DNA from: Beroe forskalii
Taxonomy: Eukaryota; Ctenophora; Nuda; Beroida; Beroidae
Assembly: GCA_011033025.1 (NCBI GenBank)
Contig: WFMF01000312.1
Span: forward strand, 62,001 to 126,000
Reading direction: 5' to 3'
Length of the DNA stretch: 64,000 nt
Shown here: positions 1 to 12,400 of the stretch, in pieces
Layout: every line of letters starts with the position of its first letter
Numbering within the stretch: position 1 is the first letter of the stretch
The notes under the pieces: model-generated
Database searches by the model: none
The model's input: the letters and a program-made list of their open reading frames with translations, nothing else
Told to the model about the DNA's origin: nothing
Position numbers and translations under genes: made by a program

Positions 1-3000
1 CATGAAGTCATCTTCTATCATTTTGATAGTAACAAATTGACTGTTCATATCCCTGATTTGCCAGAAAAAGATTTTAATCAGCCAATTGGAAATTTTAGTC
101 AAACAGCATTTAAAGCAGGATCTACTGAGGCCATTGCTGGTAGTAAAAATGGATCTGTTACAGTTTTTGATAATGATGGAGCACCTGAAAATGGTGCTTT
201 CAAGAGGGTTCTCAAACTGGTCAAATTGATTGATGACCCAATAACAGTTGTTTCAAATTTTGATGACCTTGTTGTGGTTGGAAGTAAAGATGGATCAGTG
301 AGATTTTATGATTCCCAGTTAAGAATTAAGAACTGGTATGGTACATTTGATGCTGGATCTGTTGAGTCAGTATCATTTGCATGCAAAGATAAGAATGGTG
401 CTGGTGACCAAGAAGCTAAAGCAATCCCTAATGAATCAACTCTTACTGCACAGCCTTTCTTGATAACAGACTTCACAATAAGCACTGAAGATTCAATTGT
501 GTGCCATGTTCCAGCAAAAACTAATAAAATCCAAAAACTTCTCCATGAACATAATGATGCCATAAAAGCAATAGATACTCACCCAATTTCTAATAACATA
601 GCTATTGGAAGCTATTGTGGGCTCTTGAAAATTTGGGATTATATGAGTAAAACTGAAGTAACCATGAGGGCCTTTGGGCTAGGAAATGAAATAACAGCAC
701 TGTCATTTGATAAGATAGGTGAATATCTTGCAGTTGGGTTCTATGATGGGACTATTTTGATAGTTGATAGTATAACCCTAGAAACTGTCCCTGGTGGAGA
801 ATTCAGTCATGCAAAGGCTTTGATCACTCAACTTGCATTTTCACATGATGGGGTATTTCTTGCTGCAACTGATTTAGATGACACAACTACTTTGATAAAG
901 AAAAGCAATGATTCTAGCAATGAATGGTCTTACATTGGCCGCAACAGGGCTCATTATAAGTCCATTGTGAATATCATTTTTGGTGTGGCATTGGATTCTA
1001 ATGTCCCAAGGCTTCTGACTCTTGGAATGGACCGAAACCTTGTCGAATATGATATACTGAATAGTACAGAAGATAATTTGGTTGTTATGAGCACTGACAA
1101 AATTGAACAGAGTGCTACACCTGTTTCATGTGCTTGGTATCCACCAATAAATAAAGAGCACTTCTTACTGGTTGCAAACTCTGAATATAAGTATAAATTG
1201 CTTAATGCAACAACAAAACGTTGCAGAAAGACACTCCTTGGACCAACACATGGATCTCATATTCAAAGGATTGTCAATCTAGCTTATCCTGAGGTAACTT
1301 TCTAACTTTCTAACATAAGATATTTACTATCTAAATAGACTCTTAAGCCTTTTATTTCCCTCCCCAAAATCCTTCAATTTGAGGCCAACCCCAGTCTGCA
1401 CCAACCCTTTCATTCCCCATTTTTCAAGTCCAAGGAGAAATCTATTACATGCATACTTTCTATTTGAGTTTTCTATCTTTTCATTCTTTTGTGTAGGTTT
1501 TATAACTCTATACATTTCAGGATAAGCATTACATAGCTTTCCTAACTGAGGATAAAATTGGAATGACAGCATTGCCTTTGGATGGAAACCCTCACAACAC
1601 AACTGCACTTCTTGCTCATTGTGATGGTGCTAGCAACATGGTTGTTTGTCCCCAAAGTCGTTTCTTATTCACTGTTGGGGGCAAGGTGAGCTAAAATTAT
1701 CAATTACATGAGTTACATCACTGAGACTTTTCTCACTTCCTCATATGAGTGCAAAATCATGAATGAATTTGTGTGTTAGTGAATTAGCTATGCCCTATGG
1801 CCTGGTGAATGATATCACACACTTTTACTTAGGTCTGCCGGATGTGGGAAGTAAATCCTGAAGTTCTGCATGCAACTGCGGCTCTCGGAGGCTCAGGCTT
1901 GGAACCATTCTACCAGCTCCTTGAGGGTGGTAAAGATGGGCATCTTGCCAAGGAAATGGAAGAGCATTTCTACTATTCCCAGATGAGGCACCAGTCAGTA
2001 GCTACTACTGAACATAGAAAGGTGGGTTTTAATATAGATATATCTGGAAAATATATCTGGAATTGAATGCGCACGTGCACAGATAGTTAGCTATAGTTTC
2101 ATCGATAAACATATTGTAATTTTTACTTCATGAGCTTTATGTAAGCATGTAGTCAAACACTTGTATTTTGATTTCAGGTCGACAAGTTTGTTCCTCTAGA
2201 AGAAGTACCGAACATCATGAGAGCTCTTGGCTTCTATCCAACTGAGCTCCAAGTCCAGGACATGATCAATGAAGTCAAATTCTCTCAATATGTTGATACG
2301 GGAAAGACGGTAAGAATTTATTTCAAGATCATTACCTGTACCTATTAGTAATTTGTTTGTATTGCACGATTCGTCATTATAGGACTTATAAATTCTAATC
2401 AATTTGAAACGAATAATTTGTAAGAACAACCTCGCACTTCGTAGAATGGAAGATGACTCAAAAAGTTAATATTGATGAGTTTATCTCTGTAGGTATAAAA
2501 TCACAAGCGTGGTTCCGATATCAACTTCAATTTTGTATAGTTGTATAGCTCTTCCAAATGATCCCTTTTATTGTGCAATGGATATTGCAACTTATGTGTG
2601 CAAAATTCATTCTATCAATTAATGTTGAACTCGCAGTTTTAGAAGCTTCTTAAATTTGCTAACGACATATTGTCCAAAAACTCAAAAAGCTTGCTCAAAT
2701 TTGTCCAAATAATTAGTCATCACCCGTTATCTTACTAAAATATAATGTGTAATCAAAAGTTGTCAGTTTGTGCTGTGGAAAATGTAGCTGTACGTTTCTG
2801 CATATCAATCATCATTCATTAAGGGATCGTTCATAATATACAGTATTAGGTTATCACTTTAAATCATTTAAGTAATTCAGCACTTTTAACCCGCATCCTA
2901 TATGTCGTTTACAAATCTGTCCCTGTTGAAAAGACAATATACATAGTAAACCCTGCTGCCACGATGCTGGCTGAAGCGGCTCTTGTCAGCCACTTCATTG

Positions 3001-6000
3001 TTCTGCTCTGGTAAATGTTGTTGATCCTGATAACCGGCTGTTCTTCCTCGGTAGAGATGTCACTGAAACCACAGATCCAATTGTATGCCTGCGAGTGGAA
3101 AGCTTGTAAGGTGGAAAGCTTGTAAGGTGGATAGATTGTAAGGTGGAAGGTTATGATAGGTTTTGATTTGTAACATGAATTCACGATTCATCTATTCTCT
3201 TCGACATCTATTCTCTTAGCCATTGAAAAGCTATCTTCTTATCTTATCTTTGATACAGGTGAAACATTAGAACCTTTTTATAATATGGTGCTGGTTCTTC
3301 TGGCTGCTCAGTTTTTTCATCCTCAACATTTACGTCGGACAATTGAACAGTTTCTTTGGGAACTTCTTGTTCTATCCCCTCAAACTTCGATGTTTTGATT
3401 GTCCTGAAGTGACTGAATAAGCCTAATTCTGGTAGAACTTACTTTAAGATAACACTGCCAAATTTAGAATACAATCTGAAACAATCTAACCACATAACAA
3501 AGAAAATAGCTATTTATAAAGATATGAATAACATGTTATCATTCCGTTGTCCACCCCTCACTGTCCTTGTCCAGACGGTGGTGTTGACCAAGTGTTCTGG
3601 GTCAGGGGGTGTTGTCAACTTGCTGACCAGGAGGGTCGTCAGGGCCGTAGTCCAGAAGCCGATAATAGCAAAGTACATGTAGTGCAGTGTCACGACCACT
3701 GGCCGGGTGTCTTCCTGTGTGTTACCCAACAAATATTAGGTTATTTAATTAGGGTCTTCAAAAATCATCTTGTTTTATTAATTTCGATCTCGACTTTCGT
3801 GAAATATGAAAATAACCAGTTCCAAAGTGACACTGCCAAAGTCACAGTGTAACATCTGGAGACATTTACCAGTCCACAGCGAGGCTGGGAGTAAGAGAAC
3901 TCCATTATCATGCGTATTATTCCCACCACTGTTCCCGTACACAGTCCGTAGAACGCTCCTGTCTCGTTAATCCACGTGCTGAGGAATGATGTCACGCACT
4001 CAATGATAAGCCACTGTCAAGTGCCGGGTTTCATAACACTTTGAAATACGTAGTAGACAATGTCTGGTGTTTTGCCATTTCCTGGCCAGCTTATCTAAGC
4101 TCTTCCTCTCTTTGCCGTTAATAGGATATAGAAATACCTACATACCTACTTTAGAAGATGTTTATCGTGCAATATGAAGTTATAGTATTTTGACTGACCA
4201 GGTGATAGCCAGTAGGTAGACAGCAGCTATCGGTGGAGCGAGGTACGCAGACACGGACTGAATATAGACAAAGAGCTGGCCTCCTTGTAGAACCTGATGA
4301 GGATTTAAACTGTGTGCTTTTGAGAAATGAAGTCTGTACATTTGCAACCGGTATAAAGTCAGTACCTAATAATCAATAACTAATAATCAATAACTAATAA
4401 TCAGCACCTAGTAAATAATCGGTGCCTAATACTCTAATAAGCTGATTAAATCAGCACATACTTCTCCTCAATTCACCTCTAGTAAGGGTATCCACAACAC
4501 CGATATGACAGTCATGAGAACCACGAAGAGTCTGCCCACCACCAATAGTTCCCTTGTGTCGGCAGTCTTCCTGAACTGGGGCCACACGTCTATTGTAAAC
4601 AGAGTACCTGGGGAGACGGATGAGAACATGAACATTGAAATGAACAGCAAAAGAGCTTCACCAAAAGAGCTTCACATAAGAGTTTCACATAAGAAGACAA
4701 AGAAGTTCCTAACATAGGTGTAAACCGCTCCATGACAAATTTGAATACGAAATACTCACTAGCAGAGTTGAAGATGGATGTGAGGTCTGACATGAGGGCT
4801 GCTAACATGACTGCAATCATGATTCCTTTGAGTCCAGTCGGCATTATCGTCAGTACCAGCTCAGGGTATGCTAAGTTAGAGCAACTTGCCTAGGATGAAA
4901 CAATTACCTAAAGAGTTCTGATTTTTATGCTTGCTGCTTAATGTAAAGGTAAAAAGAGTTGAAAGGTATTCTCCAAAGTGCTATCTTGACTTCTAATCCT
5001 CATTTACATCTGTTAGAGCAATTTGTAAACAATTTAAAGAGGTTCTGATTAGATTTTTCTGAAAATCCTCAATTTATACTAGAGGTTTATTTAAAAAGAA
5101 TTTGGGACGTCAAGTGTTAACAGAGTAAAACTTGAAATCCTCATATTTTCAACTTACCAAAATTTAAAACACCGAAATTTCATCCCACATAAATACACCT
5201 CCTAAGGTATCTTTGATAACATCTAGATGGGTGCCTTCTCCTCCTACCTTACTGTTACAGAAAGCCATGCATGTCTCCTCCGTAGCACATCCTATAGTGT
5301 CAGGGAACAGAGCTCTAGCCACCATGCCGGGAACAACCATCAGAAACAGGGGCAGCAGCTTCAAATAACCTGATAATAAAAAATGTTGCAAAGGGAGCAA
5401 GTTTGAACATTTAGAAGTGAAAGGAAGCAGCTTATTTTCTTCATCAAATTCTTCTCTTATCAAGAATCTCTTCATTAAACCCCTCATGAAGTATCCTGCT
5501 GACCTGCGAAGACGAGTGCGGTCTGAGCGTGAGAGAGGGATTTGGCAGCCAGGACCCTCTGCACCATGATCTGGTCTGCACACCAGTACCACGTGCTGGA
5601 AGGGAACTGTCCCAGGAAGAATCCCGGCCACGGGATGTCCCCGGAGACGGGATCCCGGAGGATGGTAAAGGCGTCCTCCCGGGGGTACCCGCAGGTGGTA
5701 CCCTCGTAGGTAACGTTAGGGACGGCGGAGCGGTAGGTATCCATTAGACCTGCCAGGAGATAGATGAGAAGTGGTAGTTGAAATCACAACGTTGAACCTC
5801 ACAAAATTAAACCGGACATGTTCCAAACATGTCCTCGAAATCGATTGATGATTAATGATGTTCGAAAGTATAACAATTGAAGTACAAATGTGTGTATCCC
5901 GGGCATAAAACGCAACATCAAATGGAACCAAGTACCTACCTTGCCATCCCCCGATCTTTACCATGCTTTTACCAGCTACAATTGCTGCACCAATAAGCAT

Positions 6001-9000
6001 TATGGCGGTCTGCAGTGTATCCGTGTAGATAACAGCTGTAAGATAAAATCTTTTATTGGCATTGCTAGTGCTACTCTTTCAATAAAATTTCAATATTTGA
6101 GGAAGTGTTATTAATAGTGCGTTCGGAAAAGATTGTCACTTGCGATTTTCTGGAGAAACGGCTGCCGGGAGTGACTTTTTGATGTGATTTTCGTTTTTTT
6201 CAGACATTTTTGGATTTAAATGATCGGGGTTTACCGACAACCAAGTTTTCTTAGTCCAATCTACAGCGGATTCAAATTTCTAATTTTTTGCTCCGCTGTA
6301 CGAAACTGACCACAAATTTCGATGTCAAAGAAACTGCGCTATCAACGGACCCAGGAAGTGCGAGATAATCAAAATGAGGCTGTTGCAGCACACGTGGATG
6401 CTAACCGGAACAAATGAACTGTTTTTCGTCGAGTTGAAATAACCCTAAGGGGGTGCTTTGACCTCAAAAAGGATATGCTCCAGATAGGGCAGTTGCAACT
6501 TTTGCTCTGGCAATGGTCCAAAAAAATGACATTTAAATTACTTGAAACGTTCGGTTATCGTGTAAGGATATTAGTTCAGACCCATCCGTACACGAGACAA
6601 CCATTTTTAAGATTTTGACTTATTGTCTTAACTTCAGAAACGAGTGTGCAAGATGGGTACTGCATTATCGGTTACTGAACTGTTAAATTTGCCCCATTTT
6701 AGCTCTACTCATCAACAATCATACAGGGTTAAATTGTACAGAAATTTGCCCCGAATGTCAACCAATCATCCTATTCTTTAGTTTTGGGCCTGAACGCCCT
6801 GAATATGACCTGAATAGTGAAATCGGACCATAAAAACATGGTCTAGAAGATTTAGAATTCGCCATACAGCGGGGCACCTGAAAACTATCAAAAAACAAGC
6901 TAGATGACCTACTCAAAATTCTTCGTTAACGCTGAAAATTTGCAATTCAGTCTGGTAGAGACCCTCGTACTCGAATATGTTGAAATTTTGAAATGGTCGG
7001 TCATATTTGTCATTTTATGCCTGTAGTGACAATCATTTCCGAACGCCCTAGTATAAGAAAACAGGTACAAACAGACTGTAAGATCACACTTAGAGCTTGG
7101 ATCTTTAGATACCTGTGAGTCCTCCACCGATGGTAGTGAGGGCTGTGAGGATGAGGATCCCCACTATTCCACTGTACATGTTCCAGTCTAGTGCCTTCTC
7201 TATGAACAGGGCTCCCGAGTACAGGTTTACGCTGGAGAAAACAGGCGGAATTAGGATCAATATTAGCAAGTTAGGAGTTTGTTTGGAGTCTGGTGTAAGT
7301 GCCGGAGCACTGGAGTTATGTGTGAAAAGTGGATGATGTAATATCATGAAGAGTTTGGTGTGCGGGAGTGAGGGTGAATGGAAGGCGATCTGGATATAAC
7401 TGCTTGGTATCTAATTCCTAAAGCTACCATTGCTCGGCCCATTCGGTTGATTCTTTTTCTCGCCTGATTTTAGTGAAGATGTAGAGGATGATGGAGAGGA
7501 ATGTCAAGTAAAGTCTGATCCTCTTCTTTCCTCCAAATCTCCTCTCCATGTATTCTGGAAGTGTACTGACCTGACTTGCTATGTACACCTGATGTACAGT
7601 GTATTTGATAAGTTCATAAGTACTTAGAATGTATAATAGGTGTAAGTTTTGATGCATACTTCAAATAGAAGTGCCTAGATGCATACTTTTATCTGATTAG
7701 TGAACGAATGTGAAATGTGAATAAGTTCCCCTCTGTTTCACCTTAACTTAAATAATTCTCTTATTTATTAATTTCTGCTACTACCGGAATGAAGACATGT
7801 CCAAGAACTTGGAGTAGTATAGTAGCATCCAACTCAAAGGCTCCTACTCCGAGACCTGAGGCAGCTCCTGATCCGACCAACCCGATGAAGTGTTCCGAAC
7901 CAATGTTGCTTGCAAACACAGAGGCTCCAACTGAGAGATAGATGGTCTAGACAAAATATTATATCGGGCATTGCTTAGGCCTTGACTCAAATTCAAATAT
8001 TAACTTATTTATCTATTAAGACGTGGAAAGTTATTTGAACACTTTAGTTTTGAATTGTGTCCAGTCGTCGGAGCCCTGGAAATTATGCAAAGATATTCGG
8101 ATAATGCACTTTACCTGGTAGGAATGTCATAAATCTGCCAGCTAGAAAGTAACCCTTCACAGTGCCCCTGTTAGAAGACCATGTGGCGTAGATCCCGATT
8201 GCTATCACTGAAAACAGATGTAATTATCTTTAGCTTTCTGAAACTCCTAATAAACTCGTACTTAGGTGTTATGGCGCCTGCTATACAGGGAAATATTTCA
8301 ATGAAATTGTTGTGCAGGTTCTCATGGAAATTTGGCAAACAATATTACTGATGTATGTTTAGAAGTTAAGATAAGGAAATACGGAAATGTAATCCATTGT
8401 CCATTGTCTACTTGAAATCAGCTTATCTAAGTAATAGTTTATCAGTGAAAGACTGCAGCAACTTAAATTCCAAACCTAGGATAAAGTAGGCTACCACTGC
8501 GAAGATATCCTATCCATTGAGCGTGGTAGACATACTGCTACTGAGTTCTGAGTGATTGAATGGTTCAAGGCTTCTTCCAGTTCTGATAATTTGTAAGTTT
8601 CTAAGTTTTAGCGCATACAATCAAAGAGTGGTTCTCGTGCAGTGAACATTGATCGGTTTCTACCTAACCTGAAAACTAGCAATATAAAAGACAAAGTATC
8701 AAATAAGAGTCCGTTTTACACCTTTGAAAGTCCCCGTTGACGGGGTTTGGAAACATGACACCACGATGATTGGTGTTAGTAAATTTCCATTCTTCTGTAA
8801 AACTATCATCAAATATCATTCTCCAAACTCAAAAATGAATGAGAAACCAAACAAAGGCCGCGGAACTTTGGAACGTTTAATAAGAAGTTAGACCTCGTAT
8901 AATTTAATAAAGTTATTAATTCAAGTTATACCATTCAAATGATCACTCAACCCACTTAATTCCTAACTTGCCCATTTTCCTGGGCTCAGGGCCGTATAAT

Positions 9001-9316
9001 TTCTACCTAATGTCTGAGTGTATAGGTAGTGTTCAGGCTTCAGTAAAAGTACCAAAATCAAATAATATCGATGATATCGATGGATACCATGCTAATTAAT
9101 TTAAATCGATGAAGATAGCTGATAAAATAATACCTAATGAGCAAATAAGAATTTAACCACTGATTCTCTCTAACGCAGGTATCAGAAGTTGACCTGGAGA
9201 CGCTGATAAAGCTGTATTGTAACCACCGACCTGTATTCGGACTGCCTCTCTACAAGGTGTACATGCTTTCAACACTCTGGCGGGGGCTGATGGAGAGGAA
9301 GGATCGACAGAGGTAA
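1..9316 (+). CDS. CFAP251: CFAP251/WDR66-like ciliary WD-repeat protein, 3' part, 5 exons
   Basis: Axonemal protein of the calmodulin- and spoke-associated complex at the base of radial spokes (family knowledge). Coding exons deduced: <1-1293, 1521-1685, 1833-2021, 2178-2309 and 9179-9316, all joined in phase 0. The first exon opens before the window in frame [10 protein letters not shown] and carries WD-type blades such as [18 protein letters not shown] and [17 protein letters not shown]. The later exons give the C-terminal EF-hand-like part ([31 protein letters not shown], then [13 protein letters not shown]), which is the diagnostic CFAP251 signature. The fourth intron is about 6.9 kb and encloses the SLC5 gene on the other strand. 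The last exon either ends at TAA 9314-9316 or splices at AG|gtaagt (9312/9313). Known family members run further, so a missing downstream exon is possible. Residues after VFG look unlike the family. Family confidence is high; the 3' end is uncertain. Confidence 0.85.
2909..8533 (-). CDS. SLC5 family sodium/glucose cotransporter (SGLT-like), 15 exons
   Basis: Plasma-membrane Na+-coupled solute symporter. Exons, 5' to 3' on the minus strand: 8533-8476, 8207-8115, 7930-7785, 7588-7464, 7231-7113, 6035-5940, 5749-5504, 5369-5248, 4889-4760, 4607-4477, 4293-4199, 3978-3870, 3714-3555, 3422-3274, 3088-2909. Phases agree throughout and the total is 1959 nt (about 652 residues, against 664 in human SGLT1). 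SGLT landmarks visible: [11 protein letters not shown] (Na+/sugar Asn and His), GAFELDA (Glu), [23 protein letters not shown] (Tyr-Trp sugar stacking), CGYLKLLP (Lys), YIQSV (Gln) and the C-terminal AYNWICGF plus a last hydrophobic helix. These conserved residues favour sugar transport; the exact substrate is unknown. The gene sits inside a CFAP251 intron. Odd points: in-frame TAG at 8512-8510 in the proposed first exon, and a GC donor after 7464. Confidence 0.88.
6115..7050. mobile_element. Inverted-repeat DNA element inside an SLC5 intron
   Basis: The intron between SLC5 exons at 7113 and 6035 is filled by a ~0.94-kb element. Its left end reads GCGTTCGGAAAAGATTGTCA and its right end is the near-exact reverse complement (TGACAATCATTTCCGAACGC, 7027-7046). 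The interior has no coding potential I can see. Superfamily and target duplication are unresolved. Confidence 0.6.
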
Positions 9317-9429
9317 GTGAATTTTGTTATCTGATCAGTAGCTTGAAAGCTTGTTAGAAAAAGTCAGGAAGAGCGTGTGAACTTGTGGGACATTATTCAT
9401 GCAATCTGCAATGTAAACCCATTAGTAAT

Positions 9430-12400
9430 TCAAAACGTTAATTTACGGTTGCATGATGTGAAAATGAACTTGTCCTCTCTACCAATTTCTTTGATATCCT
9501 CTTTATCTGTGAATGGTTCGGTGCAGTAAAGAAATTGTTCAGTATTTGTCTCTTCTGTATCTGCTTTTTTGTACCGAAATACTGTTTCAACCTGAAATTG
9601 CTGCATTGTCAAGAATCCTAACCATACAAACGTAACAAGTCATGCTTAAAATTGGTGATTTTGAATTGTGCTATTTATTGATTCAAATTATAAATTGTTG
9701 AATTTAAGGTATGTGTTCGAAATGACTTTTTAAATTGATTTACTCTCATAACTTGAAATTCTTCAGGAATCCCGCACTTACACTTCTTGTATTGATGATT
9801 GTCACTGATCTCACGTGCCAGTTTTGAGTCTCTGAGCCGTTGTCAAGACATCTGAGTTTTATTTTACGTAGCTCACCCAAATTGATGCTGTTTAGAGAGA
9901 AAGTATCAACCTGATTGGGATGATGGGAATGTTCATAGTGTTGATATTAAAAAACGTCCCAAAAACATGATTCCTTGTCGAAGGGCATCTTTATTTGATG
10001 TATCGAAAAGCTATACTGCAAAAGACTATAACGTTAATATATTGATCATTTGGGCTTCTTCGTATAAATATAGCGAGGATTAACAACATCTGCACTTTTG
10101 ATGTCCATATACCAACCTGATCATCTTGGAATTTGACTGCATTGTCACTCTCCACGAGTTCGTTCTCCCCACTTTTCCCCCAAAGTCCGTAGACATCAAT
10201 ATAGAACTTTGCTTCCTCACTTATTCCTGATTTTGTATCAGTATGTACCTTCACAGCGTACTTCTCCCCTGCAGATACAGTTCAAACTTTATACCTTAGG
10301 AGGTCTATTTATAAAGGTTGTAATTTGGGGATTTTTCGGAAAAATCCCCATATTTTTACCCACCATGACAGTTCAAAATGACGTCATTATCATATGTTAA
10401 CTAGAGTTATGACTTGAGAAAGATCCCCAAATTACAACCTACCAAATTTGTAAACACCAAAATTTTACTCCACATAAATACACCTCCTAAGGTAATCCTG
10501 ATCAGAAGAAAACCATAGAATATTCAATATATACAGCATCTGTTCTGCCCAACGAACACAGTGGAAATCCTTGCTGTGTGTGACTCGTTTAACAAGGAAT
10601 TGAAACCGTGGGGTTCCGTTCAAGAAATTAAACTGAATTCATACTTCATAGATCATATACTCTGAAAAATGTGATCTAGATCTTCATGCCAGTTCTTGAG
10701 TCACTATTCACCTACCTTCCACTTCGATCTTGGATTTGCCTCGGCGATAAACTGTCTGGGTTGAGCCTCTCTCACTCGCAGTCAGCCAGTTTTCATACAA
10801 GAAAACTGTTGTGACCTTAGTAAGGGGAGAAGTTGAAAACGTTGAATGATACGAGAAAGTTAAGTATCAAAAGCTTCTGAAAATCGTGTGATTAAATTCA
10901 ACAATTATCATCCTCAGGGTTGAGGGTACCGTGAAAGATGGAAGGGCTCCCAAATATTTAAGAAGGTTCCCTCACTGAAATATAACTCACATTTCGCGGA
11001 TCAGTAATGACGACGGAGCTGATGAACCAGTTCTTGGCTTGCTCCTCGCCCTCATGTCTCAGTTGTATCTTGTAGAGACCACCCAAGTACAGGTTCTTGA
11101 TGGTGAACGTGTCAACCTGAGGCAGGATTCTTATAAAATTGATAGAAATTTGATAAACTGTAAACTGTAATAAACCAAGATAACCTTTAAATATTTTCCA
11201 TATCCTGATCCCAAACCCTGGTTACAGGTAGATAGGAACAATGCACTTCCAAAGATTCACGGCAAGACCACTCACATTAGCCCTGGTTATATTACTGCTA
11301 AGACAGTGTGGAGATGCTTATAACTGACCTGGTTTCGTCGGAACTGCTCCATGTTCTCGCTTCTGGAGAGTTCCTTTTCTCCTGTGTTGCCGAAGGCTCC
11401 GTAGATGTCGATGAAAGCCCGGGCATCCGTGTCAGCCCCCGGTTTATCCCCCGTGTGCACTTCTACCTTGTAGGTCTCACCTGATGTACCATGTATATGT
11501 CAAGTTTCTGTGCAGTCCATACTGCCTTCTGATTGGTTGTTAGCATGGAAACTTTGCCCATTTCTAACCCTCCCCCGATGCATTTTTGTAAGAAAAAATT
11601 AAATTCTTAGGGGGAGGGCAAATATTTTCATTATTTACCCACTTTGGGTATAGACACGTGACTATGATTTGTAGATCTCATCTGTTTATGTGTTTTACCT
11701 GAATTCACCTTTGCAATTCTGAACTTGCAAAATTGATTGGCCAGAAACAGGACATTTCGTTCATTTCCACCCTCGTCTGCCTTTTTGTAAGACAAAATTA
11801 AAAGTATACTGTGACTAAAGACTGTATCATTTTTTCAACTTACGCACCATGGAAAATTTTGCATTTCAAAGGCAATTGTGACAAATTTTCACTTCGTTAT
11901 ATTCTGCTCTTCTCCTCCGTACATTTGCCCCAGTTGTCTGGATCTCATTAAACTGTGGTGTCTCCCCTCGGTGGCACTGGAACCATGGTAAGTCTATGTC
12001 AGGCTTCTCCTCTAGTGCTAATACCTGAAACATAAGACTCATTAAAATGCTGAGGAATGAGGATAAAAGGTAGGTGGGCTTTTTAGTGATGACATTATTG
12101 GCTATTTCGGTGCTAATTTTAATTGTGCTACTTTGAGATTGAATTGATACAGGCAATGGCATTTTGCTTTTTAGTGCTTTCTGTTCCTTGTACTGTTTAT
12201 AATGCTTCAGGGATCTGTTTATCAAAATTGCCATTTGGATACAACAATGAATGTGACTCTGCTTGGCTTTAAATGTAATTATGGTGTCAAATTTAGAAAT
12301 TCAAAAAGGGTCTTCGGTCGATAATGGGTTCATTTAAGATCGGTATTAAGACTATTAGTTATGAAAATAAACTCTGCTTTTTGTTCTTGTACCTATGTTA

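Noticed and set aside
2400..2510. A CFAP251 exon reading [14 protein letters not shown] just after the fourth exon
   Set aside because: No acceptor gives the right phase, whereas the exon at 9179 joins in phase and fits the family better. It may be a decayed exon duplicate.
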